Part shown: piece after piece, positions 33,532 to 42,680 of the stretch
Layout: every line of letters begins with the position of its first letter
How positions within the stretch are numbered: the first letter of the stretch is position 1
Assembly (NCBI GenBank): GCA_033851845.1
Contig: JAWWOH010000140.1
Span: 1-64,000, forward strand
Length of the DNA stretch: 64,000 nucleotides
Direction of reading: 5' to 3'
From: RYN-124 sp033851845
Lineage (GTDB): Bacteria; Actinomycetota; Actinomycetes; Mycobacteriales; SCTD01
Position numbers and translations under genes: made by a program
The notes under the pieces: model-generated
The model's database searches: none
Seen by the model: only the letters and a program-made list of their open reading frames with translations
What the model was told of the DNA's origin: nothing

Positions 33532-34326
33532 ATGCCCTTCCTCACCACCGACGACGGCACCAGGCTCTACTGGGAGGAGTCGGGCGAGGGCGCACCGCTG
33601 CTGCTCATCCAGGGACTCGGCTGGAGCGCCGAGATGTGGTACTCGCTGGTGCCCGAGCTCGAGACGGCCTACCGCGTGATCCGGTACGACGCCCGCGGCA
33701 TCGGCCGCTCGGACGTCCCGGCCGGCCCGTACCCGATCGAGGTGATGGCCGACGACGCACTCGCGGTGCTGCGCGCGGCAGGCGTGGACCGCGCGCATGT
33801 CCTGGGTGTGTCGCTCGGCGGCATCGTCGCCCAGGAGGTCGCGCTGCGACACCCGGCCGCCGTGACCAGCCTGATCCTCGGCTGCACCCACCCAGGTGGC
33901 GCCGAGACGATCTGGCCCGATCCCGAGGTCCTCGATGCGCTGAAGAACCGCGCCGCGGCCAGCTTCGACGAGGTGGTCGCCCAGGCCCGGGAGTTCGCCT
34001 ATGCCCCCGGCGCGACGTGCGTCGAGGAGGACATCCGCCGCCGGCTCGAGCTGCCGACGTCGAACGAGGGCTACGAGGCCCAGCTGATGGGCGGCCTCAC
34101 CTTTCCCGGGACGACGACGCGGCTCCCGGCCCTCACCATCCCGGTCCTCGTGTTCACCGGCGATCTCGACCGGATGGTGCCGCCGACGAACTCCGAGAAC
34201 ATCGCGGCGGCGGTCAAGGACGCGACGCTCGTGATCATCCCTGGCGCCGGCCACGTCAACTTCACCGAGCAGCCGGCCGCGGTCGCGAAAGCGGTCCGCG
34301 AGTTCCTCGAGCGCGTCGACGCATGA
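33532..34326 (+). CDS. Alpha/beta hydrolase
   Basis: The 264-residue hydrolase has the oxyanion region LLIQGLGWSAEMW, the nucleophile elbow GVSLGG (Ser near 94), acid in FTGDLDRMVPP and His in GAGHVNFTEQP. It resembles ring-cleavage and 3-oxoadipate-lactone hydrolases as a class; substrate unknown. There is no signal peptide, so it acts in the cytoplasm, perhaps after import. The stop overlaps the secreted esterase start (ATGA). Confidence 0.88.
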   Translation: MPFLTTDDGTRLYWEESGEGAPLLLIQGLGWSAEMWYSLVPELETAYRVIRYDARGIGRSDVPAGPYPIEVMADDALAVLRAAGVDRAHVLGVSLGGIVAQEVALRHPAAVTSLILGCTHPGGAETIWPDPEVLDALKNRAAASFDEVVAQAREFAYAPGATCVEEDIRRRLELPTSNEGYEAQLMGGLTFPGTTTRLPALTIPVLVFTGDLDRMVPPTNSENIAAAVKDATLVIIPGAGHVNFTEQPAAVAKAVREFLERVDA

Positions 34327-35651
34327 GACTCGCTCGGGCACTGACGGCCGTGGCGCTCGTCGCCGCCGGGTCCCTCACGCCCACGTTGATGGCGACGTCC
34401 GCGCAGGCCGCCGACGCCAGCTGTCCCGTGTCGAAGGTGCAGCAGCCGACCACCCGCTGGCAGGGCACCTACTGCGGGGCGCTGACCATGCCGGCCGCAC
34501 CGGACGGCGCGTGGCCGGCGCGGGACTACTACACGTACGTGCCTCCCGCGTCGACCTTGCCGCCGGCCGGCAGCCGGTCGCTGGTCGTCTACCTGCACGG
34601 CACGACGCAGACCGCGACGGACGCCGCACTCGCGGCGAAGTGGAACGACCTCGCGGACAAGGCCGGCCTCGTCGTCGCCTATCCCGAGGAGAGCGCCACC
34701 ACTGACACCTCGGGCGCGGGACCCTCACGGGCCTGGGCCTGGGGCCGGGCTGCGTACGAGCCGCGCGGCCAGGGCGAGATGGAGACCATCGCCCGGATCA
34801 CCCGCCAGGTCATGGCCGACTACGCAGTCGACCCGGCTCGGGTCTACATCAGCGGCCTGTCCGCCGGCGGGATCATGACGACGGTCATGGCGGCGACGTA
34901 CCCGGACCTGTACGACGGGGCGGCGATCTGGGCCGGTTGCGCGTACCTCTGCAGCGACGCCGACGGAGAGCTGGGGCACCAGCGGATGGCCGACAAGGCC
35001 AGGCTCATCCCGGCGATCCTGTTCGCCGCCAGCACCGATGACGTCGTGGTCGCGCCGCTGAGCGCGGAGGAGATCACCGGCTGGACCGGCATGGACGACC
35101 TCGCCGACAACGGCGCCGCCGACCAGAGCGTGTCGCGGCAACCGAGCGAGGGACCGACCAACTACGACGCCGACTCGAGCGAGCTGATGCCCGCTCCGAA
35201 CACCGGCCCGGACGACGGCAGCCGCGGCAACCTCGGAACGTGCGTCTACGCCTATCCCGACCCGCACGGCAACAACCCGTGCCCGGGATCGACGCTGGGG
35301 TGGGAGACCTACCCGCACACCGTGACGAAGTTCGCGAGCAACACGGGCGGCTGCGCTCCGGCGACCCGTGCGACCCCGCTGCCCGAGCGATGCGTTGCGG
35401 TCGAGAGCTGGCTGATCCACGGCCTGACGCACAACTACAGCGGCGGCAGCAACGAGGGCACCTTCGCCGACCCGATCGGGCCGGACACGACGCTCGCCGC
35501 CTGGCGGTTCCTAGACGCTCACGCGGCCACCACGGTCGTGGGGCCGACGGTGCCGGAGCTGCCACTGCTCCCCGCCGGCTTGATCGCCGGCGTCATCACT
35601 CTCCTGCTCGTCGTACGACGCACGCAACCGGAGGTGCTCCGTGCACAGTGA
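34323..35651 (+). CDS. Secreted poly-hydroxyalkanoate-depolymerase/feruloyl-esterase-type hydrolase
   Basis: The 442-residue protein has a Sec signal (1-30, SAQAADAS) and a catalytic domain with VVYLHGTTQTATDAALAAKW and the nucleophile in YISGLSAGGIMTTVMAA. A lid region and His in WLIHGLTHNYSGG follow. The C-terminus ends in one hydrophobic helix and a short basic tail (ELPLLPAGLIAGVITLLLVV, RRTQ), so it is probably membrane-tethered outside the cell. Start overlaps the upstream stop; the next gene begins inside its last 11 bases. Likely releases the substrate imported by the following ABC system. Confidence 0.82.
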   Translation: MRLARALTAVALVAAGSLTPTLMATSAQAADASCPVSKVQQPTTRWQGTYCGALTMPAAPDGAWPARDYYTYVPPASTLPPAGSRSLVVYLHGTTQTATDAALAAKWNDLADKAGLVVAYPEESATTDTSGAGPSRAWAWGRAAYEPRGQGEMETIARITRQVMADYAVDPARVYISGLSAGGIMTTVMAATYPDLYDGAAIWAGCAYLCSDADGELGHQRMADKARLIPAILFAASTDDVVVAPLSAEEITGWTGMDDLADNGAADQSVSRQPSEGPTNYDADSSELMPAPNTGPDDGSRGNLGTCVYAYPDPHGNNPCPGSTLGWETYPHTVTKFASNTGGCAPATRATPLPERCVAVESWLIHGLTHNYSGGSNEGTFADPIGPDTTLAAWRFLDAHAATTVVGPTVPELPLLPAGLIAGVITLLLVVRRTQPEVLRAQ

Positions 35652-37287
35652 CACCTGGATCTGGGCTGTCGTCGGTGGGCTCGCGCTCGCCGGCCTGCTG
35701 CTGTTCCACATCCTGCACGGGTTCATGCAGTCACTGCCGGCTGAGGTGCGCGCGCCCATCACCGCGTCCGCCAAGGCCAACTCACGGCCGCTCGCCGTGC
35801 TCGCTGTCATCGTGCTGTGGACCGCGTCGTACGCGCTGTACTCGATCGCACACCTCGATGACGGGACCAACGCGCTCGCGAGTGCGGCGCAGAACGGCAC
35901 GGGTACGACGACGGCTCCCGGCACAGCAACAAATGGCCCCGCCGCAGCAGGAAGCACGGCCCCCCTGCCCGGCGGCGCCGCCACCGGCGCCGTCAACGGC
36001 CCGACGACGACAACGACCACGGGTGGCACGCGCACGACTACAACGACCACCGGGAGCAGCAACCCGACCGTGGCCAACTCGACGGTCTTCGGCGGCGCAA
36101 CGACCAAGCCGGCTCAGAGCTACCACGACTCCACGATCTACCCGCCCGGAGCCGCGAACCTGCGTGGCATCAGCAAGGACACCGTCGTGGTCTGCGGCCA
36201 CGCGCCGCTGACGCTGGGGTATGCCATCAACACCAAGCCGGAGGACGAGCTCGTCTTCTGGAACTACCTCAACGCCAACGGTGGCATCTACGGCCGCAAG
36301 TTCAACGTGACGCTCGAGGACGACCAGTACACCGCGACCGGCGGCGTGCCGGCCGCACAGAAGTGCCAGGCGAAGAACCCGTTCATGATCTTCGGGGCAC
36401 TCGGTGACGACGTCATCCCGCCGGTGCGGCAGTGGGCCGAGCAGAACAAGGAGCTCTACCTCTACGGCTTCACCCTGCGGACCGGCTCCGAGAAGTTCCG
36501 CTACAGCTTCACCAACACGATCAGCTCCGAGGACCTGTCCTCCGTCATCGCCGACCTGGGCGCCGACAAGGTCCCGCACAGCAAGGTCGGCATCATTTGG
36601 CGCAACAGCACCAACTTCCAGCCGGCCCGCGACCGCTTCAAGAAGGAGGTCGTGAAGCGCGGCGGAACGATCGTCGCGGACATCCCGGTGATGCAGGACC
36701 AGGGCAACTACTCACAGGAGATCCTCACGCTCCAGCAAGCTGGGGCCGAGGTCGTGTTCGTCCTCGACGACGCGTTCTCGCAGACCAACATCATCAAGCA
36801 GGGCAAGAGCCAGCAGTACAACCCGCACTGGCTCGTGTTCGGCTTCAACGTGCAGACCAAGGGTCTCGGCAACGACGCGCTCACCCCGCCGCTGATGGGT
36901 TCGAACCTGGCGCCGCCGTACGAGTGCCACCACTTCGGCGGGCCGTATGCGTCGTACGGCGCGGAGCTGAAGGTGTTCGAGGCGGCGTACGCGAAATACT
37001 CCCCGAACACCGACCTGTGCGGGATCGCGGGTGACGTCGCCTGGCAGAGCTGGGTCTCGTTCAAGAACATGGCCGGGCTCTTCGTCGCCTGCGGCCGGGA
37101 CTGCACGCGGGACCGGTTCGCCGGCATCATGGAGTCCGGCTTCAAGGGGACGACGGGGGCAGCGTGCCCGGTCGACTTCTCCGGAGACGGCCACCACGGT
37201 GGCTTCGCGGCCGACCTGTTCGAGGCGTACGCAGTGACGCCAGGCAACCCCGGCTGGCGGCCGATCCGCCGATGCGTCAAGGCCTAG
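35641..37287 (+). CDS. Membrane-anchored branched-chain-amino-acid-type substrate-binding protein
   Basis: The 548-residue protein starts with GTG. Instead of a lipoprotein signal it has two hydrophobic helices (about 6-28 and 50-68), then a threonine/glycine-rich linker (75-140), and a periplasmic-binding-protein type I domain (150-548). The domain contains TLGYAINTKPEDELVFWNYL, GRKFNVTLEDDQYTATGG and DFSGDGHHGGF. Proteins of this fold bind amino acids, amides or aromatic acids. It is followed directly by LivH, LivMG and LivF. The tethered form is unusual but fits a Gram-positive envelope. Confidence 0.85.
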   Translation: MHSDTWIWAVVGGLALAGLLLFHILHGFMQSLPAEVRAPITASAKANSRPLAVLAVIVLWTASYALYSIAHLDDGTNALASAAQNGTGTTTAPGTATNGPAAAGSTAPLPGGAATGAVNGPTTTTTTGGTRTTTTTTGSSNPTVANSTVFGGATTKPAQSYHDSTIYPPGAANLRGISKDTVVVCGHAPLTLGYAINTKPEDELVFWNYLNANGGIYGRKFNVTLEDDQYTATGGVPAAQKCQAKNPFMIFGALGDDVIPPVRQWAEQNKELYLYGFTLRTGSEKFRYSFTNTISSEDLSSVIADLGADKVPHSKVGIIWRNSTNFQPARDRFKKEVVKRGGTIVADIPVMQDQGNYSQEILTLQQAGAEVVFVLDDAFSQTNIIKQGKSQQYNPHWLVFGFNVQTKGLGNDALTPPLMGSNLAPPYECHHFGGPYASYGAELKVFEAAYAKYSPNTDLCGIAGDVAWQSWVSFKNMAGLFVACGRDCTRDRFAGIMESGFKGTTGAACPVDFSGDGHHGGFAADLFEAYAVTPGNPGWRPIRRCVKA

Positions 37288-37288
37288 C

Positions 37289-38155
37289 GTGGCGCAAGCG
37301 CTCGTCGTCGGTCTCGTCATCGGCGGCATCTACAGCCTGTTCGCGCTCGGCATCGTCCTGATCTACACCGGGTCGGGTGTGCTCAACTTCGCCCAGGCCG
37401 AGCTGGGCACGTTCACGCTGTTCGTCGCGCAGATCCTCATCGTCGAGCACCACTGGCCCTATGCCGCCGGGGCACTCGCATCGATCGTTCTCGCCCTAGC
37501 CGTCGGGGTGGCGTTCGAGCGCTTCGCGGTCTGGCCGCTGCTCGATGCGCCACGTGTGACCGTCGCCGTCGCGACGCTCGCCCTGCTCGCCCTCGCCGTG
37601 GCGCTCGAGATCACCCTGTTCGGACCGGTGGGTCGCAGCCTCGACCCACCGATCACGGGTCACAGCGTCAACGTCATCGGGGTCTACGTCAGCCCCAACC
37701 AGATCGCGTCGCTCGCCCTGGTCGCGCTGGTCGCCGGCGCGCTCGCGGCGTTCTTCCGCTTCACCGACTTCGGCCTGTCCGTCGTCGCCGCGGCGCAGGA
37801 CCAGGAGGCGCTCCGCTTTCTCGGCATCCCGCTCGCTCGTGCGTCGATGTTCACGTGGGGACTCGCTGCGGTTCTCTCCGCCGTGGCGGCGCTGCTGATC
37901 CAGCCGGACATCGGGGTCATCTCACCGAGCGCCTACAGCGGGATCTTCATCCGCGCACTCAGCGCCGCGCTCATCGGCGGCCTCGGCAGCATGCGCGGTG
38001 CGTTCCTCGGCGGCGTGATCGTCGGCGTCGGCGCAGCGGCGATCCGGCACGCCACGGTGGGGACTTCGGTCACCGGACTGCCCGAGCTCTGCATCTTCGC
38101 GGCCGTCGTGCTGACCCTGGTCTTCCGTCCGCAGGGGCTGTTCGGCGCGCGATGA
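37289..38155 (+). CDS. livH: LivH-type ABC permease
   Basis: The 288-residue permease starts with GTG one base after the binding-protein stop. Its opening is the classic GLVIGGIYSLFALGIVLIYTGSGVLNFAQAELG. About eight membrane helices follow, with the coupling segment DQEALRFLGIPLARASMFTWGLA and the late motif ALIGGLGSMRGAFLGGV. Forms the membrane channel with the LivM half of the next protein. Overlap with livM by 4 bases. Confidence 0.93.
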   Translation: MAQALVVGLVIGGIYSLFALGIVLIYTGSGVLNFAQAELGTFTLFVAQILIVEHHWPYAAGALASIVLALAVGVAFERFAVWPLLDAPRVTVAVATLALLALAVALEITLFGPVGRSLDPPITGHSVNVIGVYVSPNQIASLALVALVAGALAAFFRFTDFGLSVVAAAQDQEALRFLGIPLARASMFTWGLAAVLSAVAALLIQPDIGVISPSAYSGIFIRALSAALIGGLGSMRGAFLGGVIVGVGAAAIRHATVGTSVTGLPELCIFAAVVLTLVFRPQGLFGAR

Positions 38156-39966
38156 CGACGACGACGCGCAGTCATCGCAGGAGCACCGACATCGCGCTGA
38201 TCCTTCTCGCCTGCGTCGTGCTCCCACCGCTCACCGGCTGGGCGATGCCCGATCTGCTGTCGTCCGCGCATGCGCTGACCCTCACGTACGGCGTCAGCCT
38301 CGGCATCGCCGCGCTGTCGTTGAACCTGCTCCTCGGGTACGCCGGACAGCTCTCCCTCGGCCACGCCGCGCTGCTCGGGATCGGCGCGTTCGTTGCCAGC
38401 GTCATGGTCGACCGCTTCGCACTGCCGATGTACGCCGGGTGGGCCGTCGGTGGCCTCGCCGGCGGGATCATCGCGCTGGCCATCGGCATCCCCGCCCTGC
38501 GGCTACGCGGCCTCTACCTCGCCCTGGTCACGCTGGTCTTCGGCGCGACGATGCAGGCGTCCGTGCTGAGGTGGCGGTTCTTCTCCCATGGTTCCTCGGG
38601 CGCCTCACTGCCGCGTCGCTGGTGGTTCGGCGACCACATCCTGATCAACGAGCCGATCTACCTCTCGATGTGCCTGGTGGTCCTCGTAGGCGTGTGGCTC
38701 GTCGACATGAACGTGCTGCGGACCAGGCTCGGCCGCGCCTTCCTGGCCATCCGCGAGGACGAGACGACGGCACAGTCCTTCGGCATCGACGTCGTCCGCT
38801 ACAAGCTCCTCGCGTTCGTGCTCTCCGGTGTCATGGCCGGAATCGCGGGCGCCCTGTACGGCGGTGGCATCGGCCTGGTCACCAGCGACGAGTTCGGCCG
38901 CGAGCTGTCACTGCGCATCGTGCTCATCGTCGTCATCGGCGGCATCGGCCGCCGGTGGGGCCCGGTCGTCATCTCCGTGCTGCTCGCCATCGCACCCACG
39001 CTGCCCCCGCCGTTCCGCCGCTACGACCTCGTCATCGCCGCTGCGATCACCCTCTACAACATCGTGAAGCTGCCGGAAGGCCTCGCCGGTTTCGTTGCCC
39101 GCCAGCGGGCGGCGCCGACCGGTCCCCCGGTGGACGTCGAGCAGCTGCGCGGCATCAACCTCGCCACCGCCGCCGGCCTGACCTCTCGCCCGCGGTCAAC
39201 GGATCTGCTCGTCGTCGAAGGCATGTCCGTCACGTTCGGCGGCCTGCACGCCGTGGAGGATGTCTCGCTCACCGTTCCGGCGGGCCAGATCATCGGGATC
39301 ATCGGCCCGAACGGCGCGGGCAAGTCGACGCTGTTCAACGCGATCTCGGGGTTCGTCCCGTCGACCGGCACCGTGACTTTGGACGGCGTCCCGGTGCACC
39401 GGCGCAAGCCGCACGAGCGGGCCGGGCTCGGCCTCGGCCGTACCTTCCAGAACATCGGCCTCGCCCGCGACCAGAGCGTGCGGCAGAACATCCTGCTCGC
39501 ACTGCATCCCTTCGCCCGGTACGGCGACGTGGCCGCCCTGTCCTACGCGCGAGCGGCCCGCGGTGTCGAGTCCGTCCTGGCGACGATCGCCGACGAGGTC
39601 ATCAACGGGCTCGCCTTCGGGCAGTACGCCGACACACCCGTACGGCAGCTCTCCGGCGGCCAGCAGCGACTCGTCGAGCTGGCCGCCGTCCTCGCCACCG
39701 GACCGAAGCTGCTGATGCTCGACGAGCCGACAGCCGGGCTGTCACCGGCCGCGGCGGAGAGCCTCGCGACGCGACTCGGTCAGCTCCGCGACGAGCACGG
39801 GCAGAGCATCCTGCTCATCGAGCACAACGTCCCGCTGGTGCTCGACCTGTGCGACTACGTGTACGTCCTCAACGCCGGCCAGCTCCTCGCCCAGGGCACG
39901 ACCCAGGAGCTCGCCGCGATGCCGGAGATCCTCGACGCCTACCTGGGCGGGACGGTCCTCGCATGA
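38152..39966 (+). CDS. Fused LivM permease and LivG ATPase
   Basis: This is one 604-residue chain. Residues 1-325 are a LivM permease (SLNLLLGYAGQLSLGHAALLG; coupling loop AIREDETTAQSFGIDVVRYK). After a short linker, residues 348-604 are a LivG ATPase with Walker A GPNGAGKST near 385, RTFQNIGL, signature LSGGQQR, Walker B LLMLDEP and IEHNVPLVL. In most bacteria these are separate proteins; the fusion is also known in some high-GC lineages. Overlaps livH and livF by 4 bases each. Confidence 0.93.
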   Translation: MTTTTRSHRRSTDIALILLACVVLPPLTGWAMPDLLSSAHALTLTYGVSLGIAALSLNLLLGYAGQLSLGHAALLGIGAFVASVMVDRFALPMYAGWAVGGLAGGIIALAIGIPALRLRGLYLALVTLVFGATMQASVLRWRFFSHGSSGASLPRRWWFGDHILINEPIYLSMCLVVLVGVWLVDMNVLRTRLGRAFLAIREDETTAQSFGIDVVRYKLLAFVLSGVMAGIAGALYGGGIGLVTSDEFGRELSLRIVLIVVIGGIGRRWGPVVISVLLAIAPTLPPPFRRYDLVIAAAITLYNIVKLPEGLAGFVARQRAAPTGPPVDVEQLRGINLATAAGLTSRPRSTDLLVVEGMSVTFGGLHAVEDVSLTVPAGQIIGIIGPNGAGKSTLFNAISGFVPSTGTVTLDGVPVHRRKPHERAGLGLGRTFQNIGLARDQSVRQNILLALHPFARYGDVAALSYARAARGVESVLATIADEVINGLAFGQYADTPVRQLSGGQQRLVELAAVLATGPKLLMLDEPTAGLSPAAAESLATRLGQLRDEHGQSILLIEHNVPLVLDLCDYVYVLNAGQLLAQGTTQELAAMPEILDAYLGGTVLA

Positions 39967-40724
39967 GCGAGCCCGCCATCCAGGCCCGGCAGGTCGTGGC
40001 CGGCTTCGGCGCCAACACGATCCTGCACGGTGTCGACCTCACCGTCGAGCGCGGCGACTGCGTCGGGATCTTCGGGCTGAACGGCGCCGGCAAGAGCGTC
40101 ACGATGAAGGTGCTCGCCGGGCTGGTCCCGGTGCGCAGCGGGACCATCGAGGTCTTCGGCGCGGACGTCACCCACGAGCCACCCGAGAGCCGGGTGCCCC
40201 GCGGCGTCGCCTACCTGCCGCAGGCCCGGCAGCTGTTCCCGCGACTCACCGTGGAGCAGAACTTGCGGCTCGGGGGCTACGTCACCCGTCGTACCGACAA
40301 GGCGAAGTACCGGCACGTCGTCGACGGCGTCTACGAGCGCTTCCCGCGCCTGGCCGAGCGACGCAACCAGCTGGCCGGCTCCATGTCCGGCGGTGAGCAG
40401 GCGATGCTCGCCCTCGGTCGGGCGCTGGCCAGCTCGCCGGAGGTGCTGCTGATCGACGAGCCGTCGGCCGGACTCGCACCGTCGGTCGTGGACCTCGTGC
40501 TCGAGATGCTGCTGCAGCTTCGCGCCGACGGCCTGACGATCGTCCTCGTCGAGCAGAACATCGGCTTCGGCTTCCGGCTCGTCGAACGCGCCGCCATCAT
40601 GCAACGCGGCACGGTGGTCTACGAGGGCGACGTCGCGCATCTGGACACAGCGCGTGTCGCCGAGCTGCTCGGCGTCGGGCGGCTGCTCTCCCACCAGCTC
40701 CGTCAACCAACGAGGGAGACCTGA
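39963..40724 (+). CDS. livF: LivF-type ABC ATPase
   Basis: The 253-residue ATPase has Walker A GLNGAGKSV, the Q-loop region in AYLPQARQLFPRLTVEQNLRL, signature SMSGGEQ, Walker B VLLIDEPSAGLAP and switch VLVEQN. It pairs with the LivG half of the fused protein to energise import. The stop shares one base with the ATG of the CoA-ligase gene (TGATG), so the ligase is part of the same transcript. Confidence 0.93.
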   Translation: MSEPAIQARQVVAGFGANTILHGVDLTVERGDCVGIFGLNGAGKSVTMKVLAGLVPVRSGTIEVFGADVTHEPPESRVPRGVAYLPQARQLFPRLTVEQNLRLGGYVTRRTDKAKYRHVVDGVYERFPRLAERRNQLAGSMSGGEQAMLALGRALASSPEVLLIDEPSAGLAPSVVDLVLEMLLQLRADGLTIVLVEQNIGFGFRLVERAAIMQRGTVVYEGDVAHLDTARVAELLGVGRLLSHQLRQPTRET

Positions 40725-42244
40725 TGTCCAGCTCGCTGTGGGAGACCCTGCGTCGACCCGAGTCGCTGTACGGCGACCAGCCGGCGTACGTCGACGGCGA
40801 CGCTCGGCGGACGTACCGCGAGCTCGCCGACCGCTGCCGGCGGCTGGCAGGTGCGCTGCAGGGCTCCGGCGTCGGCGTCGGCGACCGCGTTGCGGTGCTG
40901 ATGGCGAACGGCCACCGCTACCTGGAGTGCTACTTCGCGCTGCCCGGCATGGGCGCAGTCATGGTGCCGCTGAACAACCGGCTCGCGCTGCCGGAGTTCC
41001 GCTACATCCTCGAGGACGCCGCGGTCCACACACTGATCGCGGACGACACCTACGCGGAGACAGCGGCGCAGCTCGAGAACTCGGTGAAGCAGGTCATCGT
41101 CGGCGCCTCGGCGTACGAGGCCTTGATCTCGGACGTGACCCCCGCGACGCTCCCGGTGGCGGTCGACGAGAACGACATCGCCGGACTCTTCTACACGGGC
41201 GGCACCACCGGCGCGTCGAAGGGCGTGATGCTGTCGCACCGCAACCTGCTGGCCAACGCCATGCACATCACGATCGCCCTGGAGTACAGCTCGTCGGAGA
41301 TCTACCTGCACACGGCGCCCATGTTCCACCTCGCCGATGGCGCGTCGACGTACTCCGTCAGCTGGGTCGGCGGGTGCCACACGTTCCTGCCGTCGTTCGA
41401 TGCCGGGGCGACGATCGACGTCATCGCCCGTGAACGCGTGACGGCGACGCTGATGGTGCCGGCGATGCTGACCGCCATCTGCGAGCACCCGTCGGCGAAG
41501 GCGGCCGACTTCTCCTCGATGCGGATGGTGCTGCACGGCGCCGCCCCGATCTCGACATCGCTGCTGCGCAGATCGATCGAGGTGATCGGCTGCTCGTTCG
41601 CGCAGGGCTACGGCATGACCGAGGTGGCGCCACTCGCCACCGTGCTCGACCACGAGGAGCGGCTGGTCGACTCGCCGAGGCTGCGCTCCGCCGGCCGCGA
41701 GATCGTCGGCGTCGAGGCAACCGTGCGACGCGAGGACGGCACGGTATGCGACGTCGACGAGGTCGGCGAGGTCGTGCTCCGCGGACCGAATGTCATGCTC
41801 GGCTACTGGAACAAGCCGACCGAGACCGAGGAGGTCCTGCGCGACGGCTGGTACTGGACCCGCGACCTCGGCTACCTCGACAGCGAGGGCTTCCTGTTCC
41901 TCGTCGACCGCGCCAAGGACATGATCATCTCCGGCGGCGAGAACGTGTACTCGATCGAGGTCGAGGACGCCCTCTGCAAGCATCCCGCAGTGCTGGAGTC
42001 CGCCGTCATCGGCGTACCCGATGAGAAGTGGGGTGAGCGGGTGCACGCCGCTGTCGTCCTGCGTGCGGGGGCGACCGTCACGGAGAACGAGCTGAGCGCG
42101 CACTGCCACGAGCTGATCGCCGGGTACAAGTGCCCGCGCTCGATGGAGTTCGTCTCGGAACTGCCGCGCTCAGGCGCCGGCAAGGTCCTGAAGCGCGACA
42201 TCCGCGACCGCTACTGGGCCGGGTCCGACCGAAGCATCAACTGA
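40724..42244 (+). CDS. AMP-forming acyl-CoA synthetase/ligase
   Basis: The 506-residue enzyme of the ANL family has the P-loop FYTGGTTGASKGVMLSH, GYGMTEVAPL, the hinge region YWTRDLGYLDSEGFLFLVDRAKDMI and the C-terminal catalytic lysine in SGAGKVLKRDIR. It adenylates a carboxylate and forms its CoA thioester. The coupled ABC importer indicates that the acid is imported; likely candidates are medium-chain, aromatic or alicyclic acids. The product would feed the acyl-CoA dehydrogenase encoded at 31.5 kb. Confidence 0.92.
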   Translation: MSSSLWETLRRPESLYGDQPAYVDGDARRTYRELADRCRRLAGALQGSGVGVGDRVAVLMANGHRYLECYFALPGMGAVMVPLNNRLALPEFRYILEDAAVHTLIADDTYAETAAQLENSVKQVIVGASAYEALISDVTPATLPVAVDENDIAGLFYTGGTTGASKGVMLSHRNLLANAMHITIALEYSSSEIYLHTAPMFHLADGASTYSVSWVGGCHTFLPSFDAGATIDVIARERVTATLMVPAMLTAICEHPSAKAADFSSMRMVLHGAAPISTSLLRRSIEVIGCSFAQGYGMTEVAPLATVLDHEERLVDSPRLRSAGREIVGVEATVRREDGTVCDVDEVGEVVLRGPNVMLGYWNKPTETEEVLRDGWYWTRDLGYLDSEGFLFLVDRAKDMIISGGENVYSIEVEDALCKHPAVLESAVIGVPDEKWGERVHAAVVLRAGATVTENELSAHCHELIAGYKCPRSMEFVSELPRSGAGKVLKRDIRDRYWAGSDRSIN

Positions 42245-42333
42245 GCCGCGGCAACACCTGAGCTGATCGGACCATGGCGGTTTTCGGACGATTCCGGCAT
42301 GGTGTCCACAGGTTGACTTCTCAAGGGGGACAC

Positions 42334-42633
42334 ATGGCTGGGTTCGTGCAGATCATCGAGTTCACGACATCACGACCCGAGGAGGTCAAGGCGCTCGGCG
42401 AGGAGTACCGCGCCACCCGAGGCGACTCGCCCGTCGTACGCGGCACGTTCACGGCCGACAAGGACCGGCCGAACACCTACCTGAACATCGTCGAGTTCCC
42501 GTCGTACGAAGCGGCGATGAAGAACTCCCAGGACCCGGCGACGTCGGAGTTCGCCCAGAAGATGATGGTGCTCTGCGACGGCCCGGCGAAGTTCTACAAC
42601 CTTGACGTCCTGGACGTCTGGACGGCCAACTAG
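42334..42633 (+). CDS. Small dimeric alpha/beta-barrel (monooxygenase-like) protein
   Basis: The 99-residue protein begins MAGFVQIIEFTTSRPEEV. The strand pattern IIEF, RGTFTADKDRPNTYLNIVEF and SYEAAMKNSQDPAT is like antibiotic-biosynthesis-monooxygenase/ABM-fold proteins. AAGGGGGA precedes the ATG at 42334. These folds serve as small oxygenases or stress proteins; no catalytic residues are diagnostic here. It is separated from the CoA ligase by 89 bases and may have its own promoter. Confidence 0.65.
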   Translation: MAGFVQIIEFTTSRPEEVKALGEEYRATRGDSPVVRGTFTADKDRPNTYLNIVEFPSYEAAMKNSQDPATSEFAQKMMVLCDGPAKFYNLDVLDVWTAN

Positions 42634-42680
42634 TCACAAGCGCGGAGTCGCGCAACACGCACAGCCGTTTCGGTTGGGCG

